A stretch of DNA of 64,000 nt from NCBI GenBank assembly GCA_963811365.1, contig CAWEQW010000014.1, positions 124,001-188,000 on the forward strand. Reading direction: 5' to 3'. A program made the translations under genes and the position numbers. Source of the stretch: CAWEQW01 sp963811365. Its GTDB lineage: Bacteria > Actinomycetota > Actinomycetes > Propionibacteriales > Nocardioidaceae. Shown here piece by piece: positions 17,589 to 28,996 of this stretch. Position 1 is the stretch's first letter. Each line of letters begins with the position of its first letter. A model generated the notes under the pieces. The model was given only the letters and a program-made list of their open reading frames with translations, had not been told where the DNA came from and made no database searches.

Positions 17589-19105
17589 TCAGGCGCCGCC
17601 GTCCGCCTCGGCGACCCGGCCGCGCCCCCAGGCGATCGACAGCCGACCGCGCGCCGCCACGCCGCGTGCGCGCCGTCCCGGTCCCGGGGCCGATCTCCGA
17701 GCGCCACTCGGCCGCGCGGTGCCAGTTGCGCCCTGCAGCACCTGCCTGTCGGGCCAGTAGCCGGCGCCGAGCCCGGCGGCGTACGCCGCGCCGAGGGCGA
17801 CGCTCTCGGCCATCATCGGCCGGATCACCGGGACGTCGAGGAAGTCGGCGAGCATCTGCATCAGCAGGTTGTTGGCGGTCATCCCGCCGTCCACGGCCAG
17901 CCACGTCATCGGCAGGCCGGCGTCCTGGACCATCGCGTCGACCACGTCGCTGGCCTGCCAGGCGGTCGCCTCCAGCACGGCCCGGGCCAGGTGGCCCTTG
18001 GTGACGTAGCCGGTCAGCCCGGTCACGACGCCCTGCGCGCTGCTCTCCCACCAGGGCGCGAACAGCCCGGAGAACGCCGGGACGACGTAGCAGCCGCCGT
18101 TGTCGTCGACGCTGCGGGCGAGCGTCTCGATCTCCGCAGCGGAGCGGATCAGGTCGAGGCTGGTCCGGCACCACTCCACGAGCGCCCCTGCGACCGCGAT
18201 GGACCCCTCGAGCGCGTATACCGGCGGCTCGCCCTCGCTCGCGTGCGCCACTGTCGTGATCAGGCCCGACCGGGAGTGGACGATCTCGGGCCGCGTGTTC
18301 ATCAGCAGGAAGCTGCCGGTGCCGAACGTGCACTTCGCGTCCCCGCGGTCGAAGGCGGTCTGGCCGAACAGCGACGCCTGCTGGTCGCCGAGGACCGCCC
18401 GGACCGGGATCCCCGGCGACCGGTCGGCGGGTGCTGCCGAAGTCGCTCGTCGACGGCCGGATCTCCGGCAGCATCGCCGCCGGGATCCGCATGCCTCCAG
18501 CAGCGCGGGATCCCAGGCCAGTGTCCGCAGGTCCATCAACATGGTCCGGCTGGCGTTGGTCACGTCGGTGACGTGAAGTCCACCGGTGAGCTTCCAGACC
18601 AGCCAGGTGTCCATGGTGCCGAACAGCAGCTCGCCCCGCTCGGCGCGGTCGCGCAGCCGCGGGTCGCTGTCGAGGATCCATCGGATCTTCGGGCCCGACG
18701 GGTACGGCGCCAGCGGCAGTCCGGTGCGCCGCGCAAGCTCGCCTGCGTCGAAGCCGTCGGTGAGCCCCTGAGGTCGGCGGCGGTCCGGGTGTCCTGCCAC
18801 ACGATCGCCGGCGCGACCGGGCGGCCGGTGTGCCGGTCCCAGACCACGGTGGTCTCCCGCTGGTTGGTGACGCCGAGCCCGACGACCTGCTCGGGTCCGA
18901 CCCCGGCGTCGTGGAGCGCCTGCGGCACGAGCGTCTCGACGAGCCGCCAGATCTCCTCCGCGTCGTGCTCGACCCAGCCGGGCCGCGGGTAGTGCTGCTG
19001 GTGGCGGCGCTGGGCGACCGAGACCATCCGGCCCTGCCGGTCGTAGAGCAGGCAGCGGGTCGAGGTCGTGCCCTGGTCGATGGCGGCGACGTACGACGCG
19101 CTCAC
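17589..19105 (-). pseudogene. glycerol kinase, second copy, with at least five indels
   Basis: Clearly FGGY-family glycerol kinase. GTG 19105 starts VSASYVAAIDQGTTSTRCLL; further on are TNQRETTVVWDRHTGRP, FGTMDTWLVWKLTGG, VLGDQQASLFGQTAF, FGTGSFLLMNT and VDGGMTANNLLMQML. The frame breaks near 18773, near 18495 (returning near 18430) and at two or more places between 17745 and 17620, where NWHRAAEW and AHAAWRRAV lie in other frames. The start overlaps the IclR gene stop (GTGA). Because an intact glpK lies at 20933-22450, this copy may be free to decay; but simple indels of the same type break single-copy genes nearby, so sequence error remains possible. Confidence 0.75.
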
Positions 19106-19873
19106 TCCTGCCGGCCGTGCCCGAGCTCGCGGGAGATCGGACCGGCCGGCGTCGACGACCCGCCGGGTCAGCGTGACGCGGGGGCGCAGCCGCTCGTCGC
19201 AGACCGCATCCACCGCGCCCTCGACCCCGACGGCCGCGACCACGAAGCCGGACCGGTCCCGCATCGGAGCCGCGATCCCGGCCAGGCCGGGCTGCCACTC
19301 CTCCACGTCCGCCGCCCAGCCGAGGTCGCGGACGTCGGCGATCTCGGGCTGCAGCCGGGCCGGGTCGCACACCGTGCGGTAGGTGAGCTGCTCCAGCGAC
19401 CGTCCGACGAGGCTGCGGGCGGCTCGGGCGTCGTGCGCGAGCAGCACCTTGCCGAGCGCGGTGGCGTGCAGCGGCCGCGTGGTGCCGGTCTGCGCCGCCT
19501 GGTCGCTGCCGTCGGGGCTGTACACGTGGTGCACCACGAGGACCTGCCCGTCCTCGAAGCGGGTGACGAATGCGGCCTGCCCGGTGTGGCCGGCCAGCGC
19601 GTCGGTCCAGTTGAGCGCCCGGGCCTTCAGCTCGTTGCGGTCGAGCGGGGTCGCGCCGAGCCGCAGCAGCTCCGCGCCCATGCCGTACAGGCCGGTGTCC
19701 GGGTCCTGGTCGACGAAGCCCTCCTCGCGCAGCGTCTGCACGAGCCCGTGCACCGTGCCCTTGGCCAGCCCGAGCGTGCCGGCGAGCTGGGCGAGCGCGA
19801 CCGGCTCGCGCGCCCCGGCGAGGACCCGCAGGATCGCCGCGGCACGCTCCACGGACTGCACCCGCGCCGGCAT
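19102..19873 (-). CDS. IclR-family regulator of glycerol genes, GylR-like (one-base frameshift at end)
   Basis: Winged-helix repressor or activator with a C-terminal ligand domain. ATG 19873 starts MPARVQSVERAAAILRVL; the HTH is around LAQLAGTLGLAKGTVHGLVQ, and the IclR effector domain spans about residues 80-255 (HATALGKVLLAHDARAA). Read as given, the frame runs without a stop into glycerol kinase. Dropping one of two G bases at 19139-19140 yields SISRELGHGRQE and a TGA overlapping the kinase GTG. In Streptomyces, GylR represses gylCAB and responds to glycerol-3-phosphate. Divergence from glpF and the two 17-bp palindromes just upstream support the same role here. Confidence 0.85.
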
Positions 19874-19892
19874 GCTGCCGACGTTACCCACC

Positions 19893-19934
19893 GTTCGGCA
19901 GTGCCGAACCCTCTGCTGTTCGGCGATGACGAAC
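19893..19934. promoter_or_regulatory. two 17-bp palindromic operators for the IclR regulator
   Basis: Site 1, 19893-19909, is the perfect palindrome GTTCGGCA-G-TGCCGAAC. Site 2, 19918-19934, is GTTCGGCG-A-TGACGAAC, with conserved outer GTTCG/CGAAC arms. Centres are 25 bp apart. Site 1 begins 20 bp upstream of the regulator start, and both lie 70-110 bp upstream of glpF, so one array could govern both directions. Confidence 0.75.
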
Positions 19935-20007
19935 GACCGCTGTTGTGGCGCCGGTCACGCGCTCATAGTGTCGCGGCTCACATCAGTCGCTTCTATGGAG
20001 GTTTCTC

Positions 20008-20868
20008 GTGGACTCTTCGGAACGGAGGACCTTGCTCGGCGAGCTGGTCGCCGAGTTCTCCGGCACCGCGATCCTGATCCTGTTCGGGGTCGCCGTGGTG
20101 GCGCAGGTCGTGACCAGCAAGGGCAGTCTCGGCAGCCACGACTCGATCGCCTGGGCGTGGGGCCTCGGCGTCACGATGGGCGTCTACGTCGCCGCTCGGG
20201 TCAGTGGAGCGCACCTCAACCCGGCGGTCACCCTGGCGATGGCCGTCTTCGCCGGCTTCTCCTGGCGCAAGGTGGTGCCGTTCGCCCTCGCGCAGACCGC
20301 CGGCGCCTTCGTCGCCGCGCTCCTGGTCCGCTGGGCCTACTCCGACGCGATCGGGCTCGTCGACCCCAGGCACACCGTGGCCACGCAGGGGATCTTCTCC
20401 ACGCTGCCCGGCAACGGCACGATGGACATCGGCGTCGGCACCGCCTTCCTCGACCAGGTCCTCGGCACCGCGATCCTGCTCTTCTTGATCATGGCGCTCA
20501 CCGACACCCGCAACGACGCCCCGGTGAGCTGGATCGCCCCGGTCATCATCGGCCTCGTGGTCGTGGGGATCGGGATGGCCTGGGGCACCAACGCCGGCTA
20601 CGCGATCAACCCGGCACGGGACTTCGGTCCGCGGCTGGCGAGCTTCTTCACCGGCTACCGGACCGCCTTCCAGGACCAGAACGGCAGCCTCTACTTCTGG
20701 GTCCCGCTCATCGCCCCGCTCATCGGCGGCGTGGTCGGGGCCGGGGCCTACAAGCTGGGAGCGGGCCGGTTCATGCCGGCCGACGAGTCCGACGAGCCCG
20801 GCGAGCCCGGCCGGATCCCCACCCAGCAGCAGCGCCTCACCGACGGCACCGCGCCCACCCGGGCGTGA
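20008..20868 (+). CDS. glpF: glycerol uptake facilitator (MIP/aquaglyceroporin)
   Basis: 286 residues from GTG 20008, with ATGGAGG eight bases upstream. Six TM helices and two half-helices carry the paired pore motifs SGAHLNPAVTLAM (about residues 68-80) and AINPARDFGPRL (about 201-212). Asp after the second NPA (NPARD) is the mark of glycerol-conducting GlpF rather than water-only aquaporins. It is first in the glpF-glpK-glpD operon, 64 bp before glpK, under the two GylR-type operators. The C-terminal 35 residues are polar and variable. Intact. Confidence 0.93.
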   Translation: MDSSERRTLLGELVAEFSGTAILILFGVAVVAQVVTSKGSLGSHDSIAWAWGLGVTMGVYVAARVSGAHLNPAVTLAMAVFAGFSWRKVVPFALAQTAGAFVAALLVRWAYSDAIGLVDPRHTVATQGIFSTLPGNGTMDIGVGTAFLDQVLGTAILLFLIMALTDTRNDAPVSWIAPVIIGLVVVGIGMAWGTNAGYAINPARDFGPRLASFFTGYRTAFQDQNGSLYFWVPLIAPLIGGVVGAGAYKLGAGRFMPADESDEPGEPGRIPTQQQRLTDGTAPTRA

Positions 20869-20932
20869 TCCCCCCGAGCCGACTCACCAGACACCTACCA
20901 GCAGACACCGTCACGAACCGAGGAGACGACAC

Positions 20933-22450
<1,518 letters not shown>

Positions 22451-22458
22451 GGACGTCG

Positions 22459-24168
22459 ATGAGCAGGACTGCGGTGCACCTTGACCCCGAGCAGCGCCGG
22501 CAGGCGCTCGACGAGATGGCTCGCGAGCCGCTCGACGTGCTCGTCATCGGCGGCGGCGTCGTGGGAGCCGGGGCGGCGCTCGACGCGGCCACCCGCGGGC
22601 TGCGGGTCGGCCTGGTGGAGGCCCGCGACTATGCCTCCGGCACGTCGAGCCGCTCCAGCAAGCTGATCCATGGCGGGCTGCGCTACCTCGAGCAGCTCGA
22701 CTTCGGCCTGGTCCGCGAGGCGCTGCGGGAGCGGTCCCTGATCCTCAACCGGCTGGCCCCGCACCTCGCCCGGCCGGTCCCGTTCCTCTACCCGCTCCAG
22801 CACCGGATGTGGGAGCGCCTCTACGTCGGCAGCGGCGTGCTGCTCTACGACACGATCGGCGGCCGCAAGGGTGTCCCGCACCACCGGCACCTGACGAAGC
22901 GGCAGGCGCTCAGGGAGTTCCCGTCGCTGCGCAAGGACGCGCTGGTCGGGGCCATCCAGTACTACGACGGCCAGGTCGACGACGCCCGGCACACCATGAT
23001 GCTGTCGCGAACCGCCGCCGAGTACGGCGCGTGGTGCGCCAGCAGCGCCCGGGTGACCGGCTTCCTCCGGGAGGGCGACCGGGTCAGCGGTGCGAGGGTG
23101 ACCGACCTGGAGTCCGGCAAGGATGTGGAGATCCGGGCCCGGCAGACGATCAACGCCGCCGGCGTGTGGACCGACGAGATCCAGGAGATGGTCGGCGGCC
23201 GCGGCCAGATCAACGTCCGGGCCTCCAAGGGCGTGCACATCGTCGTCCCCCGCGACCGGATCCGCTCTCGGACCGGGATCATCAGCCGCACCGAGAAGAG
23301 CGTGCTGTTCATCATCCCGTGGGGCACGGACTGGATCATCGGCACGACCGACACCGACTGGGCGCTCGACCTCGCGCACCCGGCGGCGAGCCGGTCGGAC
23401 GTCGACTACCTCCTGGAGCACGCCAACCGGCTGCTCGCCACCCCGCTCACCCATGAGGACGTGGTCGGGGTCTACGCCGGGCTGCGGCCGCTGCTCTCCG
23501 GTGAGTCCGACGACACCAGCCAGCTCTCCCGCGAGCACGCCGTCGTCTCGCCGGTGGCCGGCCTCGTGATGGTGGCGGGCGGGAAGTACACGACGTACCG
23601 GGTGATGGCCAAGGACGCCGTCGACGCGGTCGCGCACGGCTTCACGCGCAAGGTGCCGCGCTGCTGCACCGACACCATCCCGCTCGTCGGGGCCGAGGGG
23701 TACGCCGCCGCGTGGAACCGGCGCGAGCAGCTGGCCGCCGAGTCGGGGCTGCACCTGGCCCGCGTCGAGCACCTCCTGCACCGCTACGGGTCGCTGGTGA
23801 CCGAGCTGCTCGCGCTCGTCTCGGAGCGTCCCGAGCTCGCCGAGCCGCTGCCGGACGCCCCGATGTACCTGCGGGTGGAGGCGTACTACGCGGCGTGGGC
23901 GGAGGGCGCCCTGCACCTCGACGACATCCTCACCCGGCGAACCCGGATCTCGATCGAGGCCGGCGACCGTGGCGTCGCGGCGGCAGAGGAGGTGGCGGGG
24001 CTCGTCGCGCCGGTCCTGGGGTGGGAGGAGGAGCAGACCCGCAACGAGATCGAGCACTACCGTGCCCGGGTAGCCGCCGAGCTCGACTCCCAGGAGCAGC
24101 CCGACGACCGTACGGCGGACGCCGCCCGGCTCGGGGCCGCGGACGTGCGGCTCTCACAGCTGCCCTGA
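22459..24168 (+). CDS. glpD: aerobic glycerol-3-phosphate dehydrogenase
   Basis: FAD-linked peripheral membrane enzyme oxidising glycerol-3-phosphate to DHAP and passing electrons to quinone. ATG 22459 starts MSRTAVHLDPEQRRQAL; the dinucleotide fold is VLVIGGGVVGAGAALDAATR, followed by the family signatures SRSSKLIHGGLRYLEQ and SKGVHIVVPR, IIGTTDTDW, and VAGGKYTTYRVMAKDAVDA near the end of the FAD domain. A C-terminal DAO_C domain follows. 569 residues, intact. It completes uptake, phosphorylation and oxidation of glycerol in one operon and ends just before a strong bidirectional hairpin. Confidence 0.95.
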   Translation: MSRTAVHLDPEQRRQALDEMAREPLDVLVIGGGVVGAGAALDAATRGLRVGLVEARDYASGTSSRSSKLIHGGLRYLEQLDFGLVREALRERSLILNRLAPHLARPVPFLYPLQHRMWERLYVGSGVLLYDTIGGRKGVPHHRHLTKRQALREFPSLRKDALVGAIQYYDGQVDDARHTMMLSRTAAEYGAWCASSARVTGFLREGDRVSGARVTDLESGKDVEIRARQTINAAGVWTDEIQEMVGGRGQINVRASKGVHIVVPRDRIRSRTGIISRTEKSVLFIIPWGTDWIIGTTDTDWALDLAHPAASRSDVDYLLEHANRLLATPLTHEDVVGVYAGLRPLLSGESDDTSQLSREHAVVSPVAGLVMVAGGKYTTYRVMAKDAVDAVAHGFTRKVPRCCTDTIPLVGAEGYAAAWNRREQLAAESGLHLARVEHLLHRYGSLVTELLALVSERPELAEPLPDAPMYLRVEAYYAAWAEGALHLDDILTRRTRISIEAGDRGVAAAEEVAGLVAPVLGWEEEQTRNEIEHYRARVAAELDSQEQPDDRTADAARLGAADVRLSQLP

Positions 24169-24179
24169 CCGCAGGAGCG

Positions 24180-24216
24180 CCCGCCCCGTCCCCGGCCTGG
24201 CCGGGGACGGGGCGGG
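24180..24216. terminator. bidirectional terminator between glpD and the MprF-like gene
   Basis: Perfect inverted repeat with 18-bp arms: left CCCGCCCCGTCCCCGGCC, right its exact complement, around a single central T (a functional loop of about five bases). It occupies the 50-bp gap between two convergent stops, so it can stop transcription from both sides. No T-run follows. Confidence 0.8.
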
Positions 24217-24218
24217 GG

Positions 24219-25947
24219 TCAGGGGCGGGTCAGCGCCCGCAACCGGCTCGGCAGGACCAGGAACGCCTCGGCCCGGAGCGCCGCGATGCTGATCCGGGGC
24301 AGGTCGGCCGACGACGCGAAGCAGACGTACCGGGGCACCCACTCCGGCTGGTACTTCGCGTTGGCCCGGTAGAGCGACTCGATCTGCCAGAAGCGAGACA
24401 GGCTCAGCAGGACCGCGCGCCACGCCCGCAGCACCGGACCGGCGCCGAGCCGCTCCCCGCGGGCGAAGACGCTCCGGAAGACCGCGAAGTTCAGCGACAC
24501 CCGGTCGACGCCCAGGTCCGGCGCGGCCGACACGAGGTGGCTGACCATCTGCTCGACGATGCCGTTCGGGCAGGCGCGGTCCCGCCGCATCAGGTCGAGG
24601 GAGAGGCCGCGTCGCCCCCAGGGCACGAAGTGCAGCAGGCCGCGGAGCTCGCCGGTGCCGTCCCGGGACAGCACGACCACGGCCTGCGCGTCGTCGGCCG
24701 AGCCGAAGCGGCCGAGTGCCATGGAGAAGCCGCGTTCGACCGGCCCGTCGCGCCACTCCTCGGCCTTGGCCCGGAGCAGCTCGCGGGTCTCGGGGGCGAG
24801 GTCGGCCACCCGGTGACAGGTGACGGTGTAGCCGGCGCGGCAGCAGCGGGCGACCGCCTGTCGGACCGCGCGCATGCTCCGGCCCTGGAGCGGAGAAGTC
24901 GCCGACCCGGAGCACGGCCTCGTCCCCGAGCTCGAGGGCGTCCATGCCGAGCCGGTGGTAGGCCTCCGCAGCCCGTTCGCTGGCCGCCACGACCGCCGGG
25001 ACCCAGCCGTAGGCGCGTGCCTCGGCGAGCCAGGCCGAGATGGCCCCCGGCCAGGCCTCGGGGTCACCGAGCGGGTCGCCTGCGGCCAGTGACGTGGTGC
25101 CGACCACCCGGTAGGTGACCGCGGCCTTGCCGCTCGGGGAGAAGATCACCGAACGGTCGTCGCGGAGCGCGAAGTACGACAGGGAGTCGATCTCTCCCCA
25201 CGCGTCCACGAGGCCGGACAGCCTGGTGCGCTCGACGGCGCTCAAGGGGTGCGGGCCGCCGGCCGGCTGCAGGGCGACGAGCAGCGCCAGCAGGATGACC
25301 GCCGCGCCCAGGACGACCAGCGCGACGGCGGCGCGGCCCTGGTGCGACGGGTCGACGAAGCCGACCGGACCTGTGGCGCCGAACAGGCCGAGGAACGCCT
25401 GCTCCGCCCGGGCGACCGGCGAGGTGCCCGGCACCTGACCGGTGCGGTCCACGGTCAGCCAGGCCCATCCGACCAGCGTCGCGACGAGGGGTCCGACCAG
25501 CAGCACCACCGCGAGCCGCCGCACCGAGCGAGGATCCGGCCGGGCGGTGAACTCGGCGCGGGAGGTGGCCAGCAGGAGCAGCAGGACGACGGTCAGGGCC
25601 GCCTCCTCGACGTCGAGGCCCTTGAGCAGGTGCAGCACCACGGCGAGCGCGCTCAGGGTCGTGGCGAGCAGCCAGGCGCGCCGCTTGCCGCGGCGCAACC
25701 CCCGCGACACCAGGACCAGCATCAGGCCCACCGCGCCCGCACCGGTCGCGGCGGCGGCCGGGAACCCCGCCGGGACGATGTCGTTGACCAGGTCCGTGCG
25801 GGCCCGGATCTCCGGGGAGAGGGCGCTGAGCACGGTGACCGCTCCGACGAGGAAGACGATGCGGGCCAGCCAGCGTGGGGTGCGCAGCGCGGTCCACAAC
25901 CCGCCGACCAGGCGGACCGCCCGCGGCTCGGCGCCTGAGCCGGCCAC
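24219..25947 (-). CDS. MprF/LysX-like aminoacyl-phosphatidylglycerol synthase, DUF2156 (one-base frameshift)
   Basis: About 575 residues. The N-terminal third has six or so membrane segments (WLARIVFLVGAVTVLSALS to VALVVLGAAVILLALLVAL). The cytoplasmic C-terminal DUF2156 GNAT-like domain (from VDAWGEIDSLSYFALRDDRS) transfers an amino acid, usually Lys or Ala, from aminoacyl-tRNA to phosphatidylglycerol, lowering surface charge. The ending is RISIAALRAEAFLVLPSRL. One extra base near 24893 splits VLRVGDFS from LQGRSMRAVRQAV. The start is uncertain: GTG 25947 is used, although the strongest ribosome site (GGGGAGG near 25981) lies upstream in another frame. It diverges from an esterase gene, a pairing known for lipid aminoacylation/deacylation systems. 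Confidence 0.8.
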
Positions 25948-26196
25948 CGGCGACGAGACTGCGGTGTCGATGCCGCACCTCCCCTTCGGGTCGTGGGTGA
26001 CCGTGACGGCTGCGTCGGTCCGGCCATGGGGACCACCCGCAGTCCAGGATGGCGGCTCGCCGCCCGGACGGCCACTGACGCGACGAGTCCTCATCGACTT
26101 CTTGGCCAATTCTTCGCCGGCCCCGGGGTGTGGGCGGCTCCAATGGACCCGGGCGAGGCGACTGCCGGCGCCTCTCGCCCCTGCTAGGAGCCGGTC

Positions 26197-27363
26197 ATGG
26201 GCCTTCTCGGCACTCCGCTGTTGCTGGTCCTCGGGTTGCTCACCGTCCTGCTCCCGCTGGCCACCGTTGTGCTGTGGCCCCGGATCCACGGACCCCGCGC
26301 GCTGCGGCTCACGGCTCATGCGGGCCTCGTCGTCGGATGCCAGCTGGCCGCCGTCCTGCTGGTGGCCGCGACGGCCAACGACTACGGCTACTTCTACGGC
26401 TCCTGGCGCGACCTTTGGGGCGGGATCAGCCAGAGCATCACGGGCGCACCCTCCGGGAAGGTCTCGGTCCGGACCGTCGCAGGCACCGGCTTCACCGACC
26501 CGTCGCGGACCGGCGGGATCACCGCGGTCCGCGACCGGGCGTTCTCGAACCGGTCCGACCAGGCCGTCCGTGGCCTGCTCGAGTCCGCCGTGATCCGCGG
26601 CCCGATCACCGGCCTGCGCTCCCGCGCGCACATCTACCTTCCTCCGCAGTACTTCCAGAAGCAGTACGCCCACACGTCGTTCCCCGCCGTCGAGGTGCTG
26701 ACCGGGTATCCCGGCAGCCCGCAGCAGCTCACCACCCGGCTGCCCTACCAGCGCCTGCTGCTGCGCGACCTGCACCACCACACGGCGCGGCCGATGGTGC
26801 TCGTGATGATGCGCTCGGCCGTCGTGTTCCCGCGCGACACCGAGTGCACCGACGTACCGGGCGGGCCGCAGGTGCAGACGTTCCTCGCCCAGGACGTGCC
26901 GCAGCAGATGGCCCACCACTACCGGGTGATCGCGAACGGCTGGGGCGCCGCGGGCGACTCCACGGGCGGCTACTGCGCGGCGAAGATCACCATGATGAAC
27001 CCGTCGGTCTTCCACGCGGCGGCCTCCCTCTCGGGGTACTTCACCACGTTGCGCGACAACACGACCGGCGACCTGTGGGGCGGCTCGGCGACGGTACGCA
27101 GGCTCAACAACCTCGACTGGCGGCTTCGGCACATGAGCGCTCCGCCCGTCTCGATCCTGGTGACCTCCTCCCGCGACGAGCGCGGGCCGCTCGGGATCGC
27201 GAACTCCCGGCGGTTCATGGCGCTCGCCCGGCCTCCGCTGCGGATCAGCTCGATCATCGAGCCGCACGGCGGGCACGTCTTCACCACCTGGCTGCCGGAG
27301 ATCCCGAAGGCCCTGAGCTGGCTCTCGCGCGCGGCTGACCGGCCGACGCCGACCCGGGCCTGA
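26197..27363 (+). CDS. membrane-anchored alpha/beta hydrolase, esterase D-like
   Basis: 388 residues from MGLLGTPLLLVLGLLTVLL, with AGGAG seven bases upstream. Two or three N-terminal TM segments (first at 4-24, next around ALRLTAHAGLVVGCQLAAVLL) put the catalytic domain outside. The hydrolase has RAHIYLPPQYF, the nucleophile elbow WGAAGDSTGGYCAAK (Ser about residue 252), Asp near TSSRDERGP and His in IEPHGGHVFTTW. This is the PF00756 fold of mycolyltransferases and S-formylglutathione esterases. Adjacent to an MprF-like synthase, it may hydrolyse aminoacyl-phospholipids; that is inference from context. Confidence 0.82.
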   Translation: MGLLGTPLLLVLGLLTVLLPLATVVLWPRIHGPRALRLTAHAGLVVGCQLAAVLLVAATANDYGYFYGSWRDLWGGISQSITGAPSGKVSVRTVAGTGFTDPSRTGGITAVRDRAFSNRSDQAVRGLLESAVIRGPITGLRSRAHIYLPPQYFQKQYAHTSFPAVEVLTGYPGSPQQLTTRLPYQRLLLRDLHHHTARPMVLVMMRSAVVFPRDTECTDVPGGPQVQTFLAQDVPQQMAHHYRVIANGWGAAGDSTGGYCAAKITMMNPSVFHAAASLSGYFTTLRDNTTGDLWGGSATVRRLNNLDWRLRHMSAPPVSILVTSSRDERGPLGIANSRRFMALARPPLRISSIIEPHGGHVFTTWLPEIPKALSWLSRAADRPTPTRA

Positions 27364-27370
27364 GGCCGGG

Positions 27371-28243
27371 TCAGCTCCGCGCCAGGCCCGGCAGCCCGGC
27401 CGCGAGCAGCCGGGCGGCGATCAGGTCCTGACCCCGGGCGTTCGGGTGGTTCCCGTCCGCGCCGAGCAGCCCGGTGGGGTCGCCGCCGGTGCGCGGGCCC
27501 TCGAACGGCGACACGAGGTCGACGTAGGTCGCACCCGCCCTGTCGGCGGCCGCCTTGATGCCGTCGTTGGCCAGGGCGGTCAGCCGGCGGGTGGCTCGCA
27601 CGCCGATCCTGGGGTAGTCGCGGCGGGCCACGGCGCCGTCCTCGAAGACGTTCCAGTAGCCGGTGACGAGCACGGCGGTGGGCCGGGTTCCGCGCAGCCG
27701 GTGGATGGTCCGGATGATCTGCTCGACGTTGCGCTCCATGCTCAGCACGGCGTCCTGCACGCAGTCGGTGCGCCGGTCGCCGAGGCACCGGCCCTCGGTG
27801 ACGTCGCGGTAGTAGCCGGAGAAGTCGTTGGCGCCGATCGTCAACAGGTCGATGTCGGCTCCCCGGACCGCCGCCGCCTCCCTCGACGACCTCGCGCGCA
27901 GCGCGGCGAGGAGCCGGCCGCTGTCCTCGCCGCTCCTGCCCAGGTTCTGCGACGTCGTGTGCACCCCGCGCGCGTACGCGAGCTTGCGGGCGTAGATGCC
28001 GGGGAAGGTGCTGCAGTGGCACGGGCCGCCCGACGTGACGGAGTCCCCCAGCGCCACGATGCTCCACGTGCCCGGATGCGGGGACGCGCGCGGGCTGGGG
28101 ACGTGCAACGGCGCACCGGCCGAAGCGCCGTGCGCAGCCGCCGAACGGGTGCAGCCCGCCGACGCCAGGAGCGCGGCGAGCACCACCACCAGCGTCACCC
28201 ATCGACGCGGGCGGGTCGTTCCCCCCGTTCCGAGGAACCGCAC
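27371..28243 (-). CDS. SGNH/GDSL hydrolase, lipoprotein
   Basis: About 290 residues from GTG 28243. The lipoprotein signal VTLVVVLAALLASAGC ends at the lipidated Cys. SGNH blocks: block I IVALGDSVTSGG (nucleophile Ser), block III IDLLTIGANDFSG (Gly and Asn), block V DGNHPNARGQDLIA (Asp-His). It probably acts as an esterase or lipase outside the membrane. A longer frame back to 28312 exists but would run into the palindromic repeat, so 28243 is preferred. Convergent with the esterase gene (7-bp gap). Confidence 0.85.
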   Translation of the reverse strand: MRFLGTGGTTRPRRWVTLVVVLAALLASAGCTRSAAAHGASAGAPLHVPSPRASPHPGTWSIVALGDSVTSGGPCHCSTFPGIYARKLAYARGVHTTSQNLGRSGEDSGRLLAALRARSSREAAAVRGADIDLLTIGANDFSGYYRDVTEGRCLGDRRTDCVQDAVLSMERNVEQIIRTIHRLRGTRPTAVLVTGYWNVFEDGAVARRDYPRIGVRATRRLTALANDGIKAAADRAGATYVDLVSPFEGPRTGGDPTGLLGADGNHPNARGQDLIAARLLAAGLPGLARS

Positions 28244-28255
28244 GCCTCGAGTATG

Positions 28256-28351
28256 CCGGTCGCCCGGTCCACCATGGGATGCAGGGCAACCGGTCCTTCC
28301 CACGACGAGCACCTCGTGGGAAGGACGGCTCCGTCGTGGGAAGGTGGTGCC
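28256..28351. repeat. dispersed palindromic intergenic repeat, copy C (variant)
   Basis: Shares GGTCCACCATGGGATGCAGG and TTCCCACGACGAGCACCTCG with copies A and B but has a different right end. Two mutually exclusive stems are possible: TTCCCACGA with TCGTGGGAA (28297-28322), or the longer CCTTCCCACGAC (28295-28306) with GTCGTGGGAAGG (28333-28344). Unlike A and B it lies between two genes in the same direction, upstream of the SGNH hydrolase. Confidence 0.7.
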
Positions 28352-28369
28352 AATGGTGAGCAGCGCTGC

Positions 28370-28925
28370 TCAGACCAGGCTCGGGCTGACCTCGTCCGCG
28401 GACTGCTGCTCGCTCTGGTCGGCCGTCTCCACCGGCGCCGGGGCGTTCCTGCCCAGCCACACGGTGGCGGTCGACGCCGCAGCTCCGGCGCCGAGCGCGG
28501 CCAGCGACCACCGGAGGCCGGCGGCCGGCATGCCCAGCGCGTTGTCCAGAGACACGTCCCCGGGCTTGTCCTCGGCGAGCGCCAGCAGGCCCGCGATCAG
28601 CACGAGGTTGTACTCGTAGCCGCCCTGGGTCACCCACGGTCCGCTCGACCAGTGCACCTTGCGGATCGCGGTGATCATCGTGCCGATCAGCGCCGAGCTC
28701 GCCAGTGGTGTGGCCAGAGCCGAGCACCAGCAGTGCGCCGCCCCCCGCCTCCGCGACACCGGCCGCGACCGCGTTGCGTTTCGGCGGGTTCAGCTCCAGG
28801 GACTTCATCATCCCGGCGGTGCCCTCCAGGCCCGGGCCGCCGAACCACCCCTTGAGCTTCTGCAGGCCGTGCCCGACGAACAGACCGCCGATCACGGTGC
28901 GGGCGACAAGGCGTGGGACGTTCAT
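28370..28925 (-). CDS. DoxX-family membrane protein (one-base frameshift)
   Basis: ATG 28925 follows AGGAGGAGCCC and begins MNVPRLVARTVIGGLFVGHG. Four membrane segments are expected: the start, AVAAGVAEAGGGALLVLG, LATPLASSALIGTMITAI and YEYNLVLIAGLLALAED. One extra base near 28718 separates the second and third; corrected length is about 184 residues. DoxX proteins are small quinone-interacting or redox-stress membrane proteins of unclear activity. The polar tail (ADQSEQQSADEV) is not conserved. Confidence 0.8.
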
Positions 28926-28996
28926 GGGCTCCTCCTGAGAACGGGTCACCCACCCATACCCACTCCGAAGGCTCGACTCACCTCGGCGCGGCAGGG

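Noticed and set aside
18560..19891. Continuous frame joining the IclR regulator and glycerol kinase, suggesting a fusion protein
   Set aside because: Removing one G at 19139-19140 restores the normal regulator C-terminus and a stop overlapping the kinase start, so the fusion is probably an artefact.
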